From Hydractinia symbiolongicarpus (taxonomy: Eukaryota > Cnidaria > Hydrozoa > Anthoathecata > Hydractiniidae): a stretch of DNA of 64,000 nt. The translations under genes and the position numbers were made by a program. The notes under the pieces were generated by a model. That model had not been told where the DNA came from, searched no databases, and was given only the letters and a program-made list of their open reading frames with translations. The DNA lies in contig NC_079888.1 in NCBI RefSeq assembly GCF_029227915.1, positions 7,249,001 through 7,313,000 on the forward strand, written 5' to 3'. Below are positions 35,369 to 46,088 of this stretch, piece by piece; the first letter of the stretch is position 1; each line of letters starts with the position of its first letter.

Positions 35369-36159
35369 AAATTGAGACTGTCGTCCAATCATATGACAGA
35401 AGAGTCTCAATTTTTCTCAATTTAACAATAGAAGAGTCTCAATTTTGAAAATTGAGACTGTTATGGCGTCTCATTGGCTAAGCGCGAAAATTGAGACTGC
35501 CAGCCAATGTGATTGGCCGAATTCAAAAATTGAGAATTCAGCGTAAAAATAAGATGGCGACGAAGAAGTGCTAGGCGAGGAGATGTCTGTTTTTGGTCAA
35601 ATATTTGTTGGAATTGAGTGCTATAAATACTCCGCTCTGTCCTTTATACTGTGTCCTCTACTTCTTGTAGGCTTTACCTTCCCCATTACTTCCATTTTGT
35701 TTATAAATCTGCCCTAAAATGCCCAGAATTAGAGCTTTTATAACGGCTTAGTTCACAGCAGGGTAGCTAGTAGCTGGCTATAGTATTAGCTGTAGCTAGC
35801 TACGGCTAGGTTTGAGTTTTAATAGTCAAATTCCCAAGCTTGTCACACTTATCAACCATACATTGTTAAGGTTTTAGCCATACAAACATACTTCCTTAAC
35901 GGCAATCTTTTGGAAGGAAGGAGAATGTGGAGTGTCGTATTGTACGTTTAACGTTTAAAATTCTATGTAAAACTGTCATGTCTAATGATCTGAAAGGTTA
36001 ATCCATACACACCGTTTACGTACATAGATACTCCTGGTGTATAGCCGATAAGCATGTCAAGTTTTCCAAGGATGTCACCCCTTATGGTTATAAACAAATT
36101 TATTTTTATTTATAGTCTCTTGCTCAGCTAACTTAGTATTAGTGCAAGATTTTTTTAAA

Positions 36160-36900
36160 ATCCCGAAGACCGGTCCGACAATAAGGATTGGCTAGTCCGA
36201 TTGCGATTATTCGCCAACGGAAGTTTTAATTTCCAACGCGGGCAATGGCCCGCAAAAGATACAAAGTGGCATCGTGAATTGATGAAAATTAAATCTTGTC
36301 GTCGTCACGATGCAACAAAATCAAAAGATCTTTTTGGTAACGTCATTGCATGTACATGTACCTATCACCAAACGGTAAGGCTGATTCCCAGGATTTGCAT
36401 TATTACATTCATTTAATGCTGACATAAATTAGAAAGGCTGTAGGGACATGGGTATATCAAATTTGCATATATATTTAGCCTACGAAACCATCTTCAACAC
36501 TAACAGCTCCACCCCCAACATCTGTTCATCACAGCTCAACAAATATCTCCACCTCACCTGCTTCAACTTCAGCCTCAACTATAGCAAGCCCAATAAAAGT
36601 GAAGCAAAGATTTACATATTACAAATCTCCGCCAAAGGTATCGGACACCTTTTATATTCCTTTTTAAAAATAAGATGCAAAACTTTTGTATATATTTATG
36701 TGTCTTAGAATCTTAAACGTTAGTCCGGATCACGCATTGTTTTTGTCACAAGGATGTTTGAGAAGAAAAAAAACTTACGTTAACTGTTAAATTATAAGCT
36801 TAAGTTTACATTTTGTTAGCCTGTTTCAACTGCTCCTGTACCGCTACTTTCAAGTCCAACAACAACACAACCACCAGAACCTGTAAGTGTTACTGTGTTT
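36160..36900 (+). pseudogene. Left-arm copy of the palindrome gene (three exons seen)
   Basis: Equivalent to the right-arm gene at 37879-38602. Exon 1 (36160-36374) has ATC where the right arm has the ATG and is one base shorter, so its frame is broken. It ends at AACG|GTAAGG. Exon 2 follows TTTAG near 36478 and is open through FTYYKSPPK. A third exon, PVSTAPVPLLSS, ends at CCTGTAAGT near 36879. It points toward the palindrome centre. Confidence 0.55.
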
Positions 36901-37245
36901 ATTTTCATTAGATTGTGAAGATTGCAAATAAGCTATTTTAAAGTATTTTGCAAAGATTTAATTTTGAATAATATGGATAAAAATTGTGAAATCACGCATT
37001 ATAAAAACTGTCTTAAAAGACAGGTTTTATAATGCGTGAATTATACATACTTGTAACTATGGTCATTTTTCTTTACATGTATTATTGTTTGTTTTAGTGG
37101 TTTTAGATTTTTTGTATGCAATTGCTCCTATTGTGTATATAAGAATACATAATATGCTCTTGTTGTATCTATTAACGGTTCGCTTTGATGTTATTTATGA
37201 TAACTGACGGTTAGATTTAATTGAAACATATATAAAAAATGTAAT

Positions 37246-37377
<132 letters not shown>

Positions 37378-37878
37378 AAATATTAAAAATAATGCACTTT
37401 TTCGCTTCACAACATTTGCCAAAATGAAGCCTTTGAGCATGTCATGAAGCATATTCAATTTATGAAAGGTTTTATTTTAGAAAAAATTACTTACAAAATA
37501 TATCGTCACATAAACATTACATTTTTTTTATATGTTTCAATAAAATCTAACCGTCAGTTATCATAAATAACATCAAAGCGAACCGTTAATAGATACAACA
37601 AGAGCATATTACGTATTCTTATATACACAATAGGAGCAATTGCATACAAAAAATCTAAAACCACTAAAACAAACAATAATACATGTAAGGAAAAATGACC
37701 ATAGTTACAAGTATGTATAATTCATGCATTATAAAACCTGTCTTTTAAGACAGTTTTTATAATGCGTGACTTCACAATTTTTATCCATATTATTCAAAAT
37801 TAAATCTTTGCAAAATATTTTAAAATAGCTTATTTGCAATCTTCACAATCTAATGAAAATAAACACAGTAACACTTAC

Positions 37879-38602
37879 AGGTTTTGGTGGTTGTGTTGTT
37901 GTTGGACTTGAAAGTAGCGGTACAGGAGCAGTTGAAACAGGCTAACAAAATGTAAACTTAAGCTTATAATTTAACAGTTAACGTAAGTTTTTTTTCTTCT
38001 CAAACATCCTTGTGACAAAAACAATACGTGATCCGGACTAACGTTTAAGATTCTAAGACACATAAATATGTACAAAAGTTTTGCATCTTATTTTTAAAAA
38101 GAAATATAAAAGGTGTCCGATACCTTTGGTGGAGATTTTTAATATGTAAATCTTTGCTTCACTTTTATTGGGCTTGCTGTAGTTGAGGCTGAAGTTGAAG
38201 CAGGTGAGGTGGAGATATTTGTTGAGGTGTGATGAACAGATGTTGGGGCTGGAGCTGTTAGTGTTGAAGATGGTTTGGTAGGCTAAATATATATGCAAAT
38301 TTGATATACCCATGTCCCTACAGCCTTTCTAATTTATGTCAGCATTAAATGAATGTAATAATGCAAATCCTGGGAATCAGCCTTACCGTTTGGTGATAGG
38401 TACATGTACATGCAATGACGTTACCAAAAAGATCTTTTGATTTTGTTGCATTGTGACGACGACAAGATTTAATTTTCATCAATTCACGATGCCACTTTGT
38501 ATCTTTTGCGGGCCATTGCCCGCGTTGGAAATTTAAACTTCCGTTGGCGAATAATCGCAATCGGACTAGCCAATCCTTATTGGACGGACCGGTCTTCGGC
38601 AT
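37879..38602 (-). CDS. Right-arm palindrome gene: basic N-terminus plus Ser/Thr/Pro-rich exons (hypothetical)
   Basis: Predicted exons on the minus strand: 38387-38602 (72 codons, ATG start; ends ACG|GTAAGG), 38124-38282 (53 codons, TTTAG acceptor, GTATCGG donor) and 37879-37941 (21 codons, TTAG acceptor, GTAAGT donor). All are multiples of three, with phase-0 junctions. Exon 1 encodes a basic domain with DWLVRLRLFANGSLNFQRGQ, WHRELMKIKSC and a CTCTYH cluster. Exons 2-3 are Ser/Thr/Pro-rich and low-complexity. Exon 2 has a stop (FTY-stop-KSPPK), absent from the left arm, so this copy is probably damaged. I do not recognise the family. Downstream exons were not found. Confidence 0.42.
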
Positions 38603-39318
38603 TTTAAAAAATGTTGCACTAATACTAAGTTAGCTGAGCAAGAGACTATAAATAAAAATAAATTTGTTTATAACCATAAGGGGTGACATCCTTGGAAAAC
38701 TTGACATGCTTATCGGCTATACACCAGGAATATCTACGTACGTAAACGGTGTGTATGGATTAACCTTCCAGATCATTAGACATGACAGTTTTACATAGAA
38801 TTTTAAACGTTAAACGTACAATACGACACTCCACATTCTCCTTCTTTCCAAAAGATTGCCGTTAAGGAAGAATGTTTGTATGGCTAAAACCTTAACAATG
38901 TATGGCCGATAAGTGTGACAAGCTTGGGAATTTGACTATTCAAACTCAAACCTAGCCGTAGCTAGCTACAGCTAATACTATATCCAGCTACTAGCTACCC
39001 TGCTGTGAACTAAGCCGTTATAAAAGCTCTAATTCTGAGCATTTTAGGGCAGATTTATAAACAAAATGGAAGTAATGGGGAAGGTAAAGCCTACAAGAAG
39101 TAGAGGACACAGTATAAAGGACAGAGCGGAGTATTTATAGCACTCAATTCCAACAAATATTTGACCAAGAACAGACATCTCCTCGCCTAGCACTTCTTCA
39201 TCGCCATCTTATTTTTACGCTGAATTCTAAATTTTTGAATTCGGCCAATCACATTGGCTGGCAGTCTCAATTTTCGCGTTTAGCCAATGAGACGCCATAA
39301 CAGTCTCAATTTTCATAC

Positions 39319-39391
39319 GATTCTATGGTGTAATGGTTAGCACTCTGGACCCTTGAATCGAGCGATCCGAGTTGAACTCTCGGTAGAAACT
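39319..39391 (+). pseudogene. tRNA-Gln-like, broken anticodon arm
   Basis: 73 nt. The anticodon arm is TGGACCCTTGAATCGAG, so the stem no longer pairs; the 3' end TAGAAACT also breaks the acceptor stem. Confidence 0.7.
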
Positions 39392-39597
39392 GACCTTCTT
39401 TTTGAATTCTGATTTAATCTTTTGTTTGAAATATACGTGAGGGAAAGGCTGATTTATTCAAAATTAACTAAGCCATATTTGAATGCTTTCAAGTCATTTC
39501 TTCAAAATTTGCCATGTTTATGGCGGAACTCATGCTTAGAGGGGAATTGGTGATTTCCACGGCGCGTTCATAATGCAAATAAAAGTGCAGCAGAAAA

Positions 39598-39670
39598 CGC
39601 CCAACGTGGTGCTCGAACCCACGACCCTGAGATTAAGAGTCTCATGCTCTACCGACTGAGCTAGCCGGGC
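39598..39670 (-). tRNA. tRNA-Lys(CTT)
   Basis: Full cloverleaf; one T-stem change (GTGGTGC on the plus strand). Confidence 0.9.
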
Positions 39671-39853
39671 TGTTTCGTTATTAGGTTCCGCCATTAAAGC
39701 CGTCTTGGACTTACGCAACAATTGACCACACCTTAAATTACTTAAAATTGGGCCACTCGCGTAATCCTACTGTTTGGGCTGGTAAAAGGTTACGTGAGTC
39801 GAAACAGGTTCAGCAATGTTAGCTTTCCATAGAGTAGACGTCGTACAGAAACA

Positions 39854-39935
39854 GACAAGGTGGCCGAGTGGTTAAGGCGATGGACTGCTAATCCTTCGGT
39901 CTCTGTCCGCGTGTGTTCGAATCACATCTTCGTCG
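39854..39935 (+). tRNA. tRNA-Ser(GCT)
   Basis: 82 nt. Acceptor GACAAGG has one mismatch; the variable arm differs (TTCGGTCTCTGTC). Confidence 0.82.
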
Positions 39936-39942
39936 CACATGC

Positions 39943-40014
39943 GGTTCTATGGTGTAATGGTTAGCACTCTGGACTTTGAATCCAGCGATCCGAGTTCAAA
40001 TCTCGGTAGAACCT
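39943..40014 (+). tRNA. tRNA-Gln(TTG)
   Basis: Consensus sequence, intact stems; T7 follows at 40019. Confidence 0.96.
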
Positions 40015-40018
40015 GACC

Positions 40019-40025
40019 TTTTTTT
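40019..40025 (+). terminator. Pol III terminator after tRNA-Gln (representative)
   Basis: T7 run four bases after the mature Gln end. The same site (usually T5) follows every full-length Gln gene in the array and is the first T run downstream of Ser. Confidence 0.8.
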
Positions 40026-40219
40026 GAATTCTTTTTTAATCTTTTGTTTAACAAATACGTGACGGAAAGGCTGATTTATTTAAAATTGACTAAGCCATAT
40101 TTGAATGCTTTCAAGTCATTTCTTCAACATTTGCCAGGTTTATGGCAGAACTCATGGTTAGAGGAAAATTAGTGATTTCCATGGCGCGTTCGTAATGCAA
40201 TTAAAAGTGTATCAGAAAA

Positions 40220-40292
40220 CGCCCAGCGTGGGGCTCGAAACCACGACCCTGCGGTTAAGAGTGTCATGCTCTACCGACTGAGCTAGCCGGGC
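40220..40292 (-). tRNA. tRNA-Lys(CTT), weakened
   Basis: Anticodon stem has substitutions on both sides (GCGGT...TGTCA on plus) and the T loop is altered (CGAAACC). Confidence 0.6.
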
Positions 40293-40475
40293 TGATTTGT
40301 TATAAGGTTCTGCCATTAAAGTCGTCATGGACTTACGCAACAATTGACCACACCTAAGATTACTTAAAATTGGGCCACTCGCGTAATCCTACTGTTTGGG
40401 CTGGTAAAAGGTTACGTGTTTCGAAACAGGTTCAGCAATGTTAGCTTTCCATAAAGTAGACGTGGTACAGAAACA

Positions 40476-40557
40476 GACGAGGTGGCCGAGTGGTTAAGAC
40501 GATGGACTGCTAATCCATTGGGCTCTGCCCGCGTGGGTTCGAATCCCATCTTTGTCG
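40476..40557 (+). tRNA. tRNA-Ser(GCT)
   Basis: Two substitutions (TTAAGACG in the D arm; TTTGTCG at the 3' end). Confidence 0.88.
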
Positions 40558-40564
40558 CACATTC

Positions 40565-40587
40565 GGTTCTATGGTGTAATGGAACCT
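40565..40587 (+). pseudogene. tRNA-Gln, internal deletion
   Basis: Only the first 18 bases and last 5 bases remain; the D loop to acceptor region is deleted. Confidence 0.9.
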
Positions 40588-40793
40588 GACCTTCTTTTGG
40601 AATTCTTATTTAATCTTTTGTTTAAAAAATACGTGAGGGAAAGGCTGATTTATTTAAAATTGACTAAGCCATATTTGAATGCTTTCAAGTCATTTCTTCA
40701 ACATATGCCAGGTTTATGGCAGAACTCAGGCTTAGAGGAGAATTGGTGATTTCCACGGCGCGTTCGTAATGCAATTAAAAGTGTGTCAGAAAA

Positions 40794-40866
40794 CGCCCAA
40801 CGTTGGGCTCGAACCCACGACCCTGGGATTAGGAGTCTCATGCTCTACCGACTGAGCTAGCCGGGC
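40794..40866 (-). tRNA. Lys-type tRNA with CCT anticodon (would read Arg AGG)
   Basis: Body is tRNA-Lys, but the anticodon loop reads CTCCTAA. One anticodon-stem mismatch (TGAGA/TCCCA) and one T-stem change. Confidence 0.7.
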
Positions 40867-41061
40867 TGATTCGTTATTAGGTTCCGCCATTAAAGCCGTC
40901 TTGGACTTACGCAACAATTGACCACACCTAAGATTACTTAAAATTGGGCCACTCGCGTAACCCTACTGTTTGGGCTGGTAAAAGGTTACGTGAGTCAAAA
41001 CAGGTTCAGCAATGTTAGCTTTCCATAAAGTATTCCATAAAGTAGACGTGGTACAGAAACA

Positions 41062-41143
41062 GACGATATGGCCGAGTGGTTAAGGCGATGGACTGCTAAT
41101 CCATTGGGCTCTGCCCGCGTGGGTTCGAATCCCATCTTCGTCG
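41062..41143 (+). tRNA. tRNA-Ser(GCT)
   Basis: Acceptor reads GACGATA, weakening the last two pairs; otherwise consensus. Confidence 0.82.
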
Positions 41144-41150
41144 CACATTC

Positions 41151-41222
41151 GGTTCTATGGTGTAATGGTTAGCACTCTGGACTTTGAATCCAGCGATCCG
41201 AGTTCAACTCTCGGTAGAAACT
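41151..41222 (+). tRNA. tRNA-Gln(TTG)
   Basis: Acceptor 3' strand is TAGAAACT, one mismatch; anticodon arm intact. Confidence 0.85.
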
Positions 41223-41428
41223 GACCTTCTTTTTGAATTCTGATTTAATCTTTTGTTTGAAAAATACGTGAGGAAAAGGCTGATTTATTCTAAATTGACT
41301 AGGCCATATTTGAATGCTTTCAAGTCATTTCTTCAAAATTTGCCAGGTTTATGGCAGAACTCATGCTTAGAGGAGAATTGGTGATTTCAACGGCGCGTTC
41401 ATAATGCAATTAAAAGTGCAGCAGAAAA

Positions 41429-41501
41429 CGCCCAAAGTGGGGCTCGAACCCACGACCCTGAGATTAAGAGTCTCATACTCTACTGACTGGGCTAGCTGGG
41501 C
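41429..41501 (-). tRNA. tRNA-Lys(CTT), weakened
   Basis: Several changes in acceptor, D arm (TACTGACTGG on plus) and position 7 region; anticodon still CTT. Confidence 0.6.
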
Positions 41502-41684
41502 TGATACGATAAAAGGTTCCGCCATTAAAGACGTCTTGGACTTATGCAACAATTGACCAGACCTAAGATTACTTAAAATTGCGCCACTCGCGTAATCCTA
41601 CTGTTTGGGCTGGTAAAAGGTTACGTGAGTCGAAACAGGTTCAGAAATGTTAGCTTTCCATAAAGTAGACGTGGTACAGAAACA

Positions 41685-41766
41685 GACGAGGTGGCCGAGT
41701 GGTTAAGGCGATGGACCGCTAATCCATTGGGCTCTGCCCGCGTGGGTTCGAATCCCATCTTCGTCG
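41685..41766 (+). tRNA. tRNA-Ser(GCT)
   Basis: Consensus except C at loop position 32-33 (GACCGCTAA), which removes U33. Confidence 0.8.
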
Positions 41767-41773
41767 CACATTT

Positions 41774-41820
41774 GGTTCTATGGTGTAATGGTTAGCACTC
41801 TGGACTTTGAATCCAGCGAT
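41774..41820 (+). pseudogene. tRNA-Gln, 3'-truncated
   Basis: First 47 bases only, through the anticodon arm; joined to TAAATCATTTGTTTAA. A sister copy at 56702 has the same breakpoint. Confidence 0.92.
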
Positions 41821-41836
41821 TAAATCATTTGTTTAA

Positions 41837-42587
41837 CCCTATTCGGTCCGGGGTTTTTCGAACATAGTATGACCGGGGGGGGGGGGGGGGGGCGGATTCT
41901 GCCCCCCCTCAATAACTTTTCATAAGGTTGTTCAAATTGAATCAAACTTGGCACCCTTATAGTACGTCATAAAAGGAACAAAATGGCGCCAAAAAAAATT
42001 TGCTTGCGTCAGCACATTTTCTGTGACGTCAGCAAAAGCTTGAAAATTGTTAAAAATGCCACTATCTGCTTAAAATATAATTACTTTTGTTCTAGAGCGA
42101 ATTTTTACATTCTGTTTGAAGTTTCTAAAAGCTAAATAAAAGTTATTTAACATATCTTCCGGTTTTTACATGGATCGGATGGAAAATTGCCAAAAATTGC
42201 CCGAAAATCCGTTTTTTTTCGATTTTCGGGTAAAATCCGACAAAATCGGGAAATCGGATTAGTCACGTGTTCAAATTATTCCAAATGATTCTTCTTGATG
42301 AAACAAAGTTGTGTTGCAAGTTTCAAGTTCTAAGGATAATCCTAACAGGAGTTATTATATTTTCCCCATTATAAGGATTTCATAGAGATTTTTAGGGGTA
42401 GTTTCGAGTAATGGCCAATATCAAAGCCTCTGAAAGGTATGGGACCTAAAAAATTAGCATGCAGGTGTCTAATAGATAAATGTTGAAACTCAATAAGTAT
42501 CATAGCCATATAACAAAGCAATTAGGAGTTATTAAAAAAAAACCGTCAGGGGGGGGCGGAATCCGCCCCCCCCCGGACCGAATAGGG
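41837..42587. mobile_element. piggyBac-type MITE, TTAA target-site duplication
   Basis: Ends are CCCTATTCGGTCCGGGG and its exact reverse complement, flanked by TTAA (41833-41836, 42588-42591). The sister unit at about 56750-56770 shows the empty site with one TTAA. G16-17 and C-rich tracts lie just inside both ends. There is no transposase frame in its 751 bp. Confidence 0.92.
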
Positions 42588-42777
42588 TTAAGAAATGCGT
42601 GAGGAAGGGATGATTTTTCTAAAATGGTCTTGGACTTACGCAACAATTGACCACACCTAAGCTTACTTAAAATTGAGCGACTCGCGTAATCCTACTTTTT
42701 GGCTGGTAAAAGGTTACGTGAGTCGAAACAGGTTCAGCAATGTTAGCTTTCCATAAAGTGGACGTGGTACAGAAGCA

Positions 42778-42858
42778 GAAGAGTTGGCCGAGTGGTTAAG
42801 GCGATGGACTGCTAATCCATTGGGCTCTGCCCGCGTGGGTTCGAATCCTACTTCGTCG
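42778..42858 (+). tRNA. tRNA-Ser(GCT), 81 nt
   Basis: Acceptor GAAGAGT has a mismatch and the T arm is one base shorter (TCCTACTTCG). Confidence 0.72.
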
Positions 42859-42865
42859 TACATTC

Positions 42866-42937
42866 GGTTCTATGATGTAATGGTTAGCACTCTGGACTTT
42901 GAACCCACCGATCCGAGTTCAAATCTCGGTAGAACCT
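42866..42937 (+). tRNA. tRNA-Gln(TTG)
   Basis: TATGATG variant; GAACCCACC puts one mismatch at the loop-closing anticodon pair and changes the base after the stem. Confidence 0.78.
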
Positions 42938-43142
42938 GATTTTCTTTTTGAACTCTGATTTAATCATTTGTTTAAGAAATGCGTGAGGAAGGGATGATTT
43001 ATCTAAAATTGACTAAGCCATATTTGAATGCTTTCAAGTCATTTCTTCAACATTTGCCAGGTTTTTGGCAGGACTCATGCTTAGATGGGAATTGGTGATT
43101 TCCACGGCGCGTTCATAATGCAATTAAAAGTGAAGCAGAAAA

Positions 43143-43215
43143 CGTCCATTTTGGGGCTCGAATCCACGACCCTGAGATTAAGAGTCTCATGCTCTACCGA
43201 CTGAGCTAGCCGGGC
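43143..43215 (-). tRNA. tRNA-Lys(CTT), variant acceptor
   Basis: Plus-strand CGTCCATTTTGG changes the acceptor 3' strand and T stem; anticodon arm intact. Confidence 0.7.
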
Positions 43216-43398
43216 TAATTCGTTATTAGGTTCCGTTATTAAAGCTGTTTTGGACTTACGCAACAATTGACCACACCTTAAATTACTTAAAATTGGGGCA
43301 CTCGCGTAATCCCACTGGTTCGGCTGGTAAAAGGTTACGTGAGTCGAAACAGGTTCAGCAATGTTAGCTTTCCATAACGTAGACGTGGTACAGAAACA

Positions 43399-43480
43399 GA
43401 CGAAGTGGCCGAGTGGTTAAGGCGATGGACTGCTAATGCATTGGGCTCTGCCCGCGTGGGTTCGAACCCCATCTTCGTCG
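43399..43480 (+). tRNA. tRNA-Ser(GCT)
   Basis: One anticodon-stem mismatch (GCTAATGCA); T loop TTCGAAC. Confidence 0.82.
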
Positions 43481-43487
43481 CACATTC

Positions 43488-43559
43488 GGTTCCATGGTGT
43501 AATGGTTAGCACTCTGGACTTTGAATCCAGCGATCCCAGTTCAAATCTCGGTAGAACCT
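43488..43559 (+). tRNA. tRNA-Gln(TTG)
   Basis: GGTTCCA acceptor (one weakened pair) and CCCAG T-stem variant. Confidence 0.85.
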
Positions 43560-43764
43560 GACCTTCTTTTTGAATTTTTATTTAATCTTTTGTTTAAAAA
43601 ATACGGGAGGAAAGGCTGATTTAGTTAAAGTTGACTAAGCCATATTTGAATGCTTTCAAGTCATTTCTTCAAAATTTGCCAGGTTTTTGGCAGAACTCAT
43701 GCTTAGAGGGGAATTGGTGATTTCTAAGGCGCGTTGGTAATGCAATTAAAAGTGTATCAGAAAA

Positions 43765-43837
43765 CTTCCAACGTGGGGCCCGAACCCACAACCCTACGAT
43801 GAAGAGTCTCATGCTGTACCGACTGCGCTAGCCGGGC
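43765..43837 (-). pseudogene. tRNA-Lys-like, degenerate lineage
   Basis: Anticodon stem broken (CTACGATGAAGAG on plus), D arm changed (TGTACCGACTGCGC), acceptor CTTCC. Confidence 0.75.
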
Positions 43838-44020
43838 CGATTCGTTATTAGATTCCGCGGTTAAAGCCGTCTTGGACTTACGCAACAATTGACCATGCCT
43901 AAGATTACTTAAAATTGGGCCACTCGCGTAATCCTACTGTTTGAGCTGGTAAAAGGTTACGTGAGTCGAAACAGGTTCAGCAATGTTAGCTTTCCATAAA
44001 GTAGACGTGGTACAGAAACA

Positions 44021-44101
44021 GACGAGGTGGCCGAGTTGGTAAGGCGATGGACTGCTAATCCATTGGGCTCTGCCTGCATGGGTTCGAATCCCACTTCGTC
44101 G
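44021..44101 (+). tRNA. tRNA-Ser(GCT), 81 nt
   Basis: D loop CCGAGTTGGTAAGG; variable arm TGCCTGCATG; T arm one base short. Start of a 385-bp unit without Lys. Confidence 0.78.
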
Positions 44102-44108
44102 CACATTC

Positions 44109-44180
44109 GGTTCTATGATGTAATGGTTAGCACTCTGGACTTTGAACCCAGCGATCCGAGTTGAAATCTCGGTAGAACCT
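44109..44180 (+). tRNA. tRNA-Gln(TTG)
   Basis: TATGATG and GAACCCAGC variants; T loop TTGAAAT. Confidence 0.8.
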
Positions 44181-44405
44181 GATTTTCTTTTTGAACTCTG
44201 ATTAAATCATTTGTTTAAGAAATGCGTGAGGAAGAGATGATTTTTCTAAAATGGTCTTGGACTTAGGCAACAATTGACCACACCTTAAATTACTTAAAAT
44301 TGGGGCACTCGCGTAATCCCACTGGTTCGGCTGGTAAAAGGTTACGTGAGTCGAAACAGGTTCAGCAATGTTAGCTTTCCATAACGTAGACGTGGTACAG
44401 AAACA

Positions 44406-44487
44406 GACGAGGTGGCCGAGTGGTTAAGGCGATGGACTGCTAATGCATTGGGCTCTGCCCGCGTGGGTTCGCACCTCATCTTCGTCG
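44406..44487 (+). tRNA. tRNA-Ser(GCT), altered B box
   Basis: T loop TTCGCAC and T stem CTCAT, anticodon-stem mismatch GCTAATGCA. Confidence 0.7.
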
Positions 44488-44494
44488 CACATTC

Positions 44495-44566
44495 GGTTCC
44501 ATGGTGTAATGGTTAGCACTCTGGACTTTGAATCCAGCGATCCCAGTTCAAATCTCGGTAGAACCT
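44495..44566 (+). tRNA. tRNA-Gln(TTG)
   Basis: GGTTCCA/CCCAG variant, anticodon arm intact. Confidence 0.85.
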
Positions 44567-44771
44567 GACCTTCTTTTTGAATTTTTATTTAATCTTTTGT
44601 TTTAAAAATACGGGAGGAAAGGCTGATTTAGTTAAAGTTGACTAAGCCATATTTGAATGCTTTCAAGTCATTTCTTCAACATTTGCCAGGTTTATGGCAG
44701 AACTCATGCTTAGAGGAGAATTGGTGATTTCCACGGCGCGTTCGTAATGCAATTAAAAGTGTATCAGAAAA

Positions 44772-44844
44772 CTCCCAACGTGGGGCCCGAACTCACAACC
44801 CTACGATGAAGAGTCTCATGCTGTACCGACTGCGCTAGACGGGC
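44772..44844 (-). pseudogene. tRNA-Lys-like, degenerate lineage
   Basis: Same anticodon- and D-arm damage as at 43765, plus GAACTCAC in the T arm and GCTAGACGGGC. Confidence 0.78.
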
Positions 44845-45027
44845 CGATTCGTTATTAGATTTCGCCGTTAAAGCCGTCTTGGACTTACGCAAAAATTGAC
44901 CATGCCTAAGATTACTTAAAATTGGGCCACTCGCGTAATCCTACTGTTTGAGCTGGTAAAAGGTTACGTGAGTCGAAACAGGTTCAGCAATGTTAGCTTT
45001 CCATAAAGTACACGTGGTACAGAAACA

Positions 45028-45109
45028 GACGAGGTGGCCGAGTGGTTAAGGCGATGGACTGCTAATCCATTGGGCTCTGCCCGCGTGAGTTAGAATCCCA
45101 TCTTCGTCG
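45028..45109 (+). tRNA. tRNA-Ser(GCT), altered B box
   Basis: T arm reads GTGAGTTAGAATCCC, losing the invariant TTC of the B box. Confidence 0.68.
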
Positions 45110-45116
45110 CACATTC

Positions 45117-45188
45117 GATTCTATGGTGTAATGGTTAGCACTCTGGACTTTGAACCCACCGATCCGAGTTGAAATCTCGGTAGAACCT
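45117..45188 (+). tRNA. tRNA-Gln(TTG)
   Basis: GATTCTA acceptor (one mismatch), GAACCCACC, T loop TTGAAAT. Confidence 0.75.
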
Positions 45189-45393
45189 GATTTTCTTTTT
45201 GAACTCTGATTTAATCATTTGTTTAAGAAATGCGTGAGGAAGGGATGATTTATCTAAAATTGACTAAGCCATATTTGAATGCTTTCAAGTCATTTCTTCA
45301 ACATTTGCCAGGTTTTTGGCAGGACTCATGCTTAGATGGGAATTGGTGATTTCCACGGCGCGTTCATAATGCAATTAAAAGTGAAGCAGAAAA

Positions 45394-45466
45394 CGTCCAT
45401 TTTGGGGCTCGAATCCACGACCCTGAGATTAAGAGTCTCATGCTCTACCGACTGAGCTAGCCGGGC
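45394..45466 (-). tRNA. tRNA-Lys(CTT), variant acceptor
   Basis: CGTCCATTTTGG variant as at 43143. Confidence 0.7.
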
Positions 45467-45649
45467 TGATTCGTTATTAGGTTCCGTTATTAAAGCTGTT
45501 TTGGACTTATGCAACAATTGACCACACCTTAAATTACTTAAAATTGGGGCACTCGCGTAATCCCACTGGTTCGGCTGGTAAAAGGTTACGTGAGTCGAAA
45601 CAGGTTCAGCAATGTTAGCTTTCCATAACGTAGACGTGGTACAGAAACA

Positions 45650-45731
45650 GACGAGGTGGCCGAGTGGTTAAGGCGATGGACTGCTAATGCATTGGGCTCT
45701 GCCCGCGTGGGTTCGCACCTCATCTTCGTCG
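45650..45731 (+). tRNA. tRNA-Ser(GCT), altered B box
   Basis: Identical changes to the 44406 gene (TTCGCAC, CTCAT). Confidence 0.7.
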
Positions 45732-45738
45732 CACATTC

Positions 45739-45810
45739 GGTTCCATGGTGTAATGGTTAGCACTCTGGACTTTGAATCCAGCGATCCCAGTTCAAATCTC
45801 GGTAGAACCT
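45739..45810 (+). tRNA. tRNA-Gln(TTG)
   Basis: GGTTCCA/CCCAG variant. Confidence 0.85.
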
Positions 45811-46015
45811 GACCTTCTTTTTGAATTTTTATTTAATCTTTTGTTTTAAAAATACGGGAGGAAGGGATGATTTATCTAAAATTGACTAAGCCATATTTGA
45901 ATGCTTTCAAGTCATTTCTTCAACATTTGCCAGGTTTTTGGCAGGACTCATGCTTAGATGGGAATTGGTGATTTCCACGGCGCGTTCATAATGCAATTAA
46001 AAGTGAAGCAGAAAA

Positions 46016-46088
46016 CGTCCATTTTGGGGCTCGAATCCACGACCCTGAGATTAAGAGTCTCATGCTCTACCGACTGAGCTAGCCGGGC
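46016..46088 (-). tRNA. tRNA-Lys(CTT), variant acceptor
   Basis: CGTCCATTTTGG variant; follows an exact-looking duplication of the 45394 gene. Confidence 0.7.
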
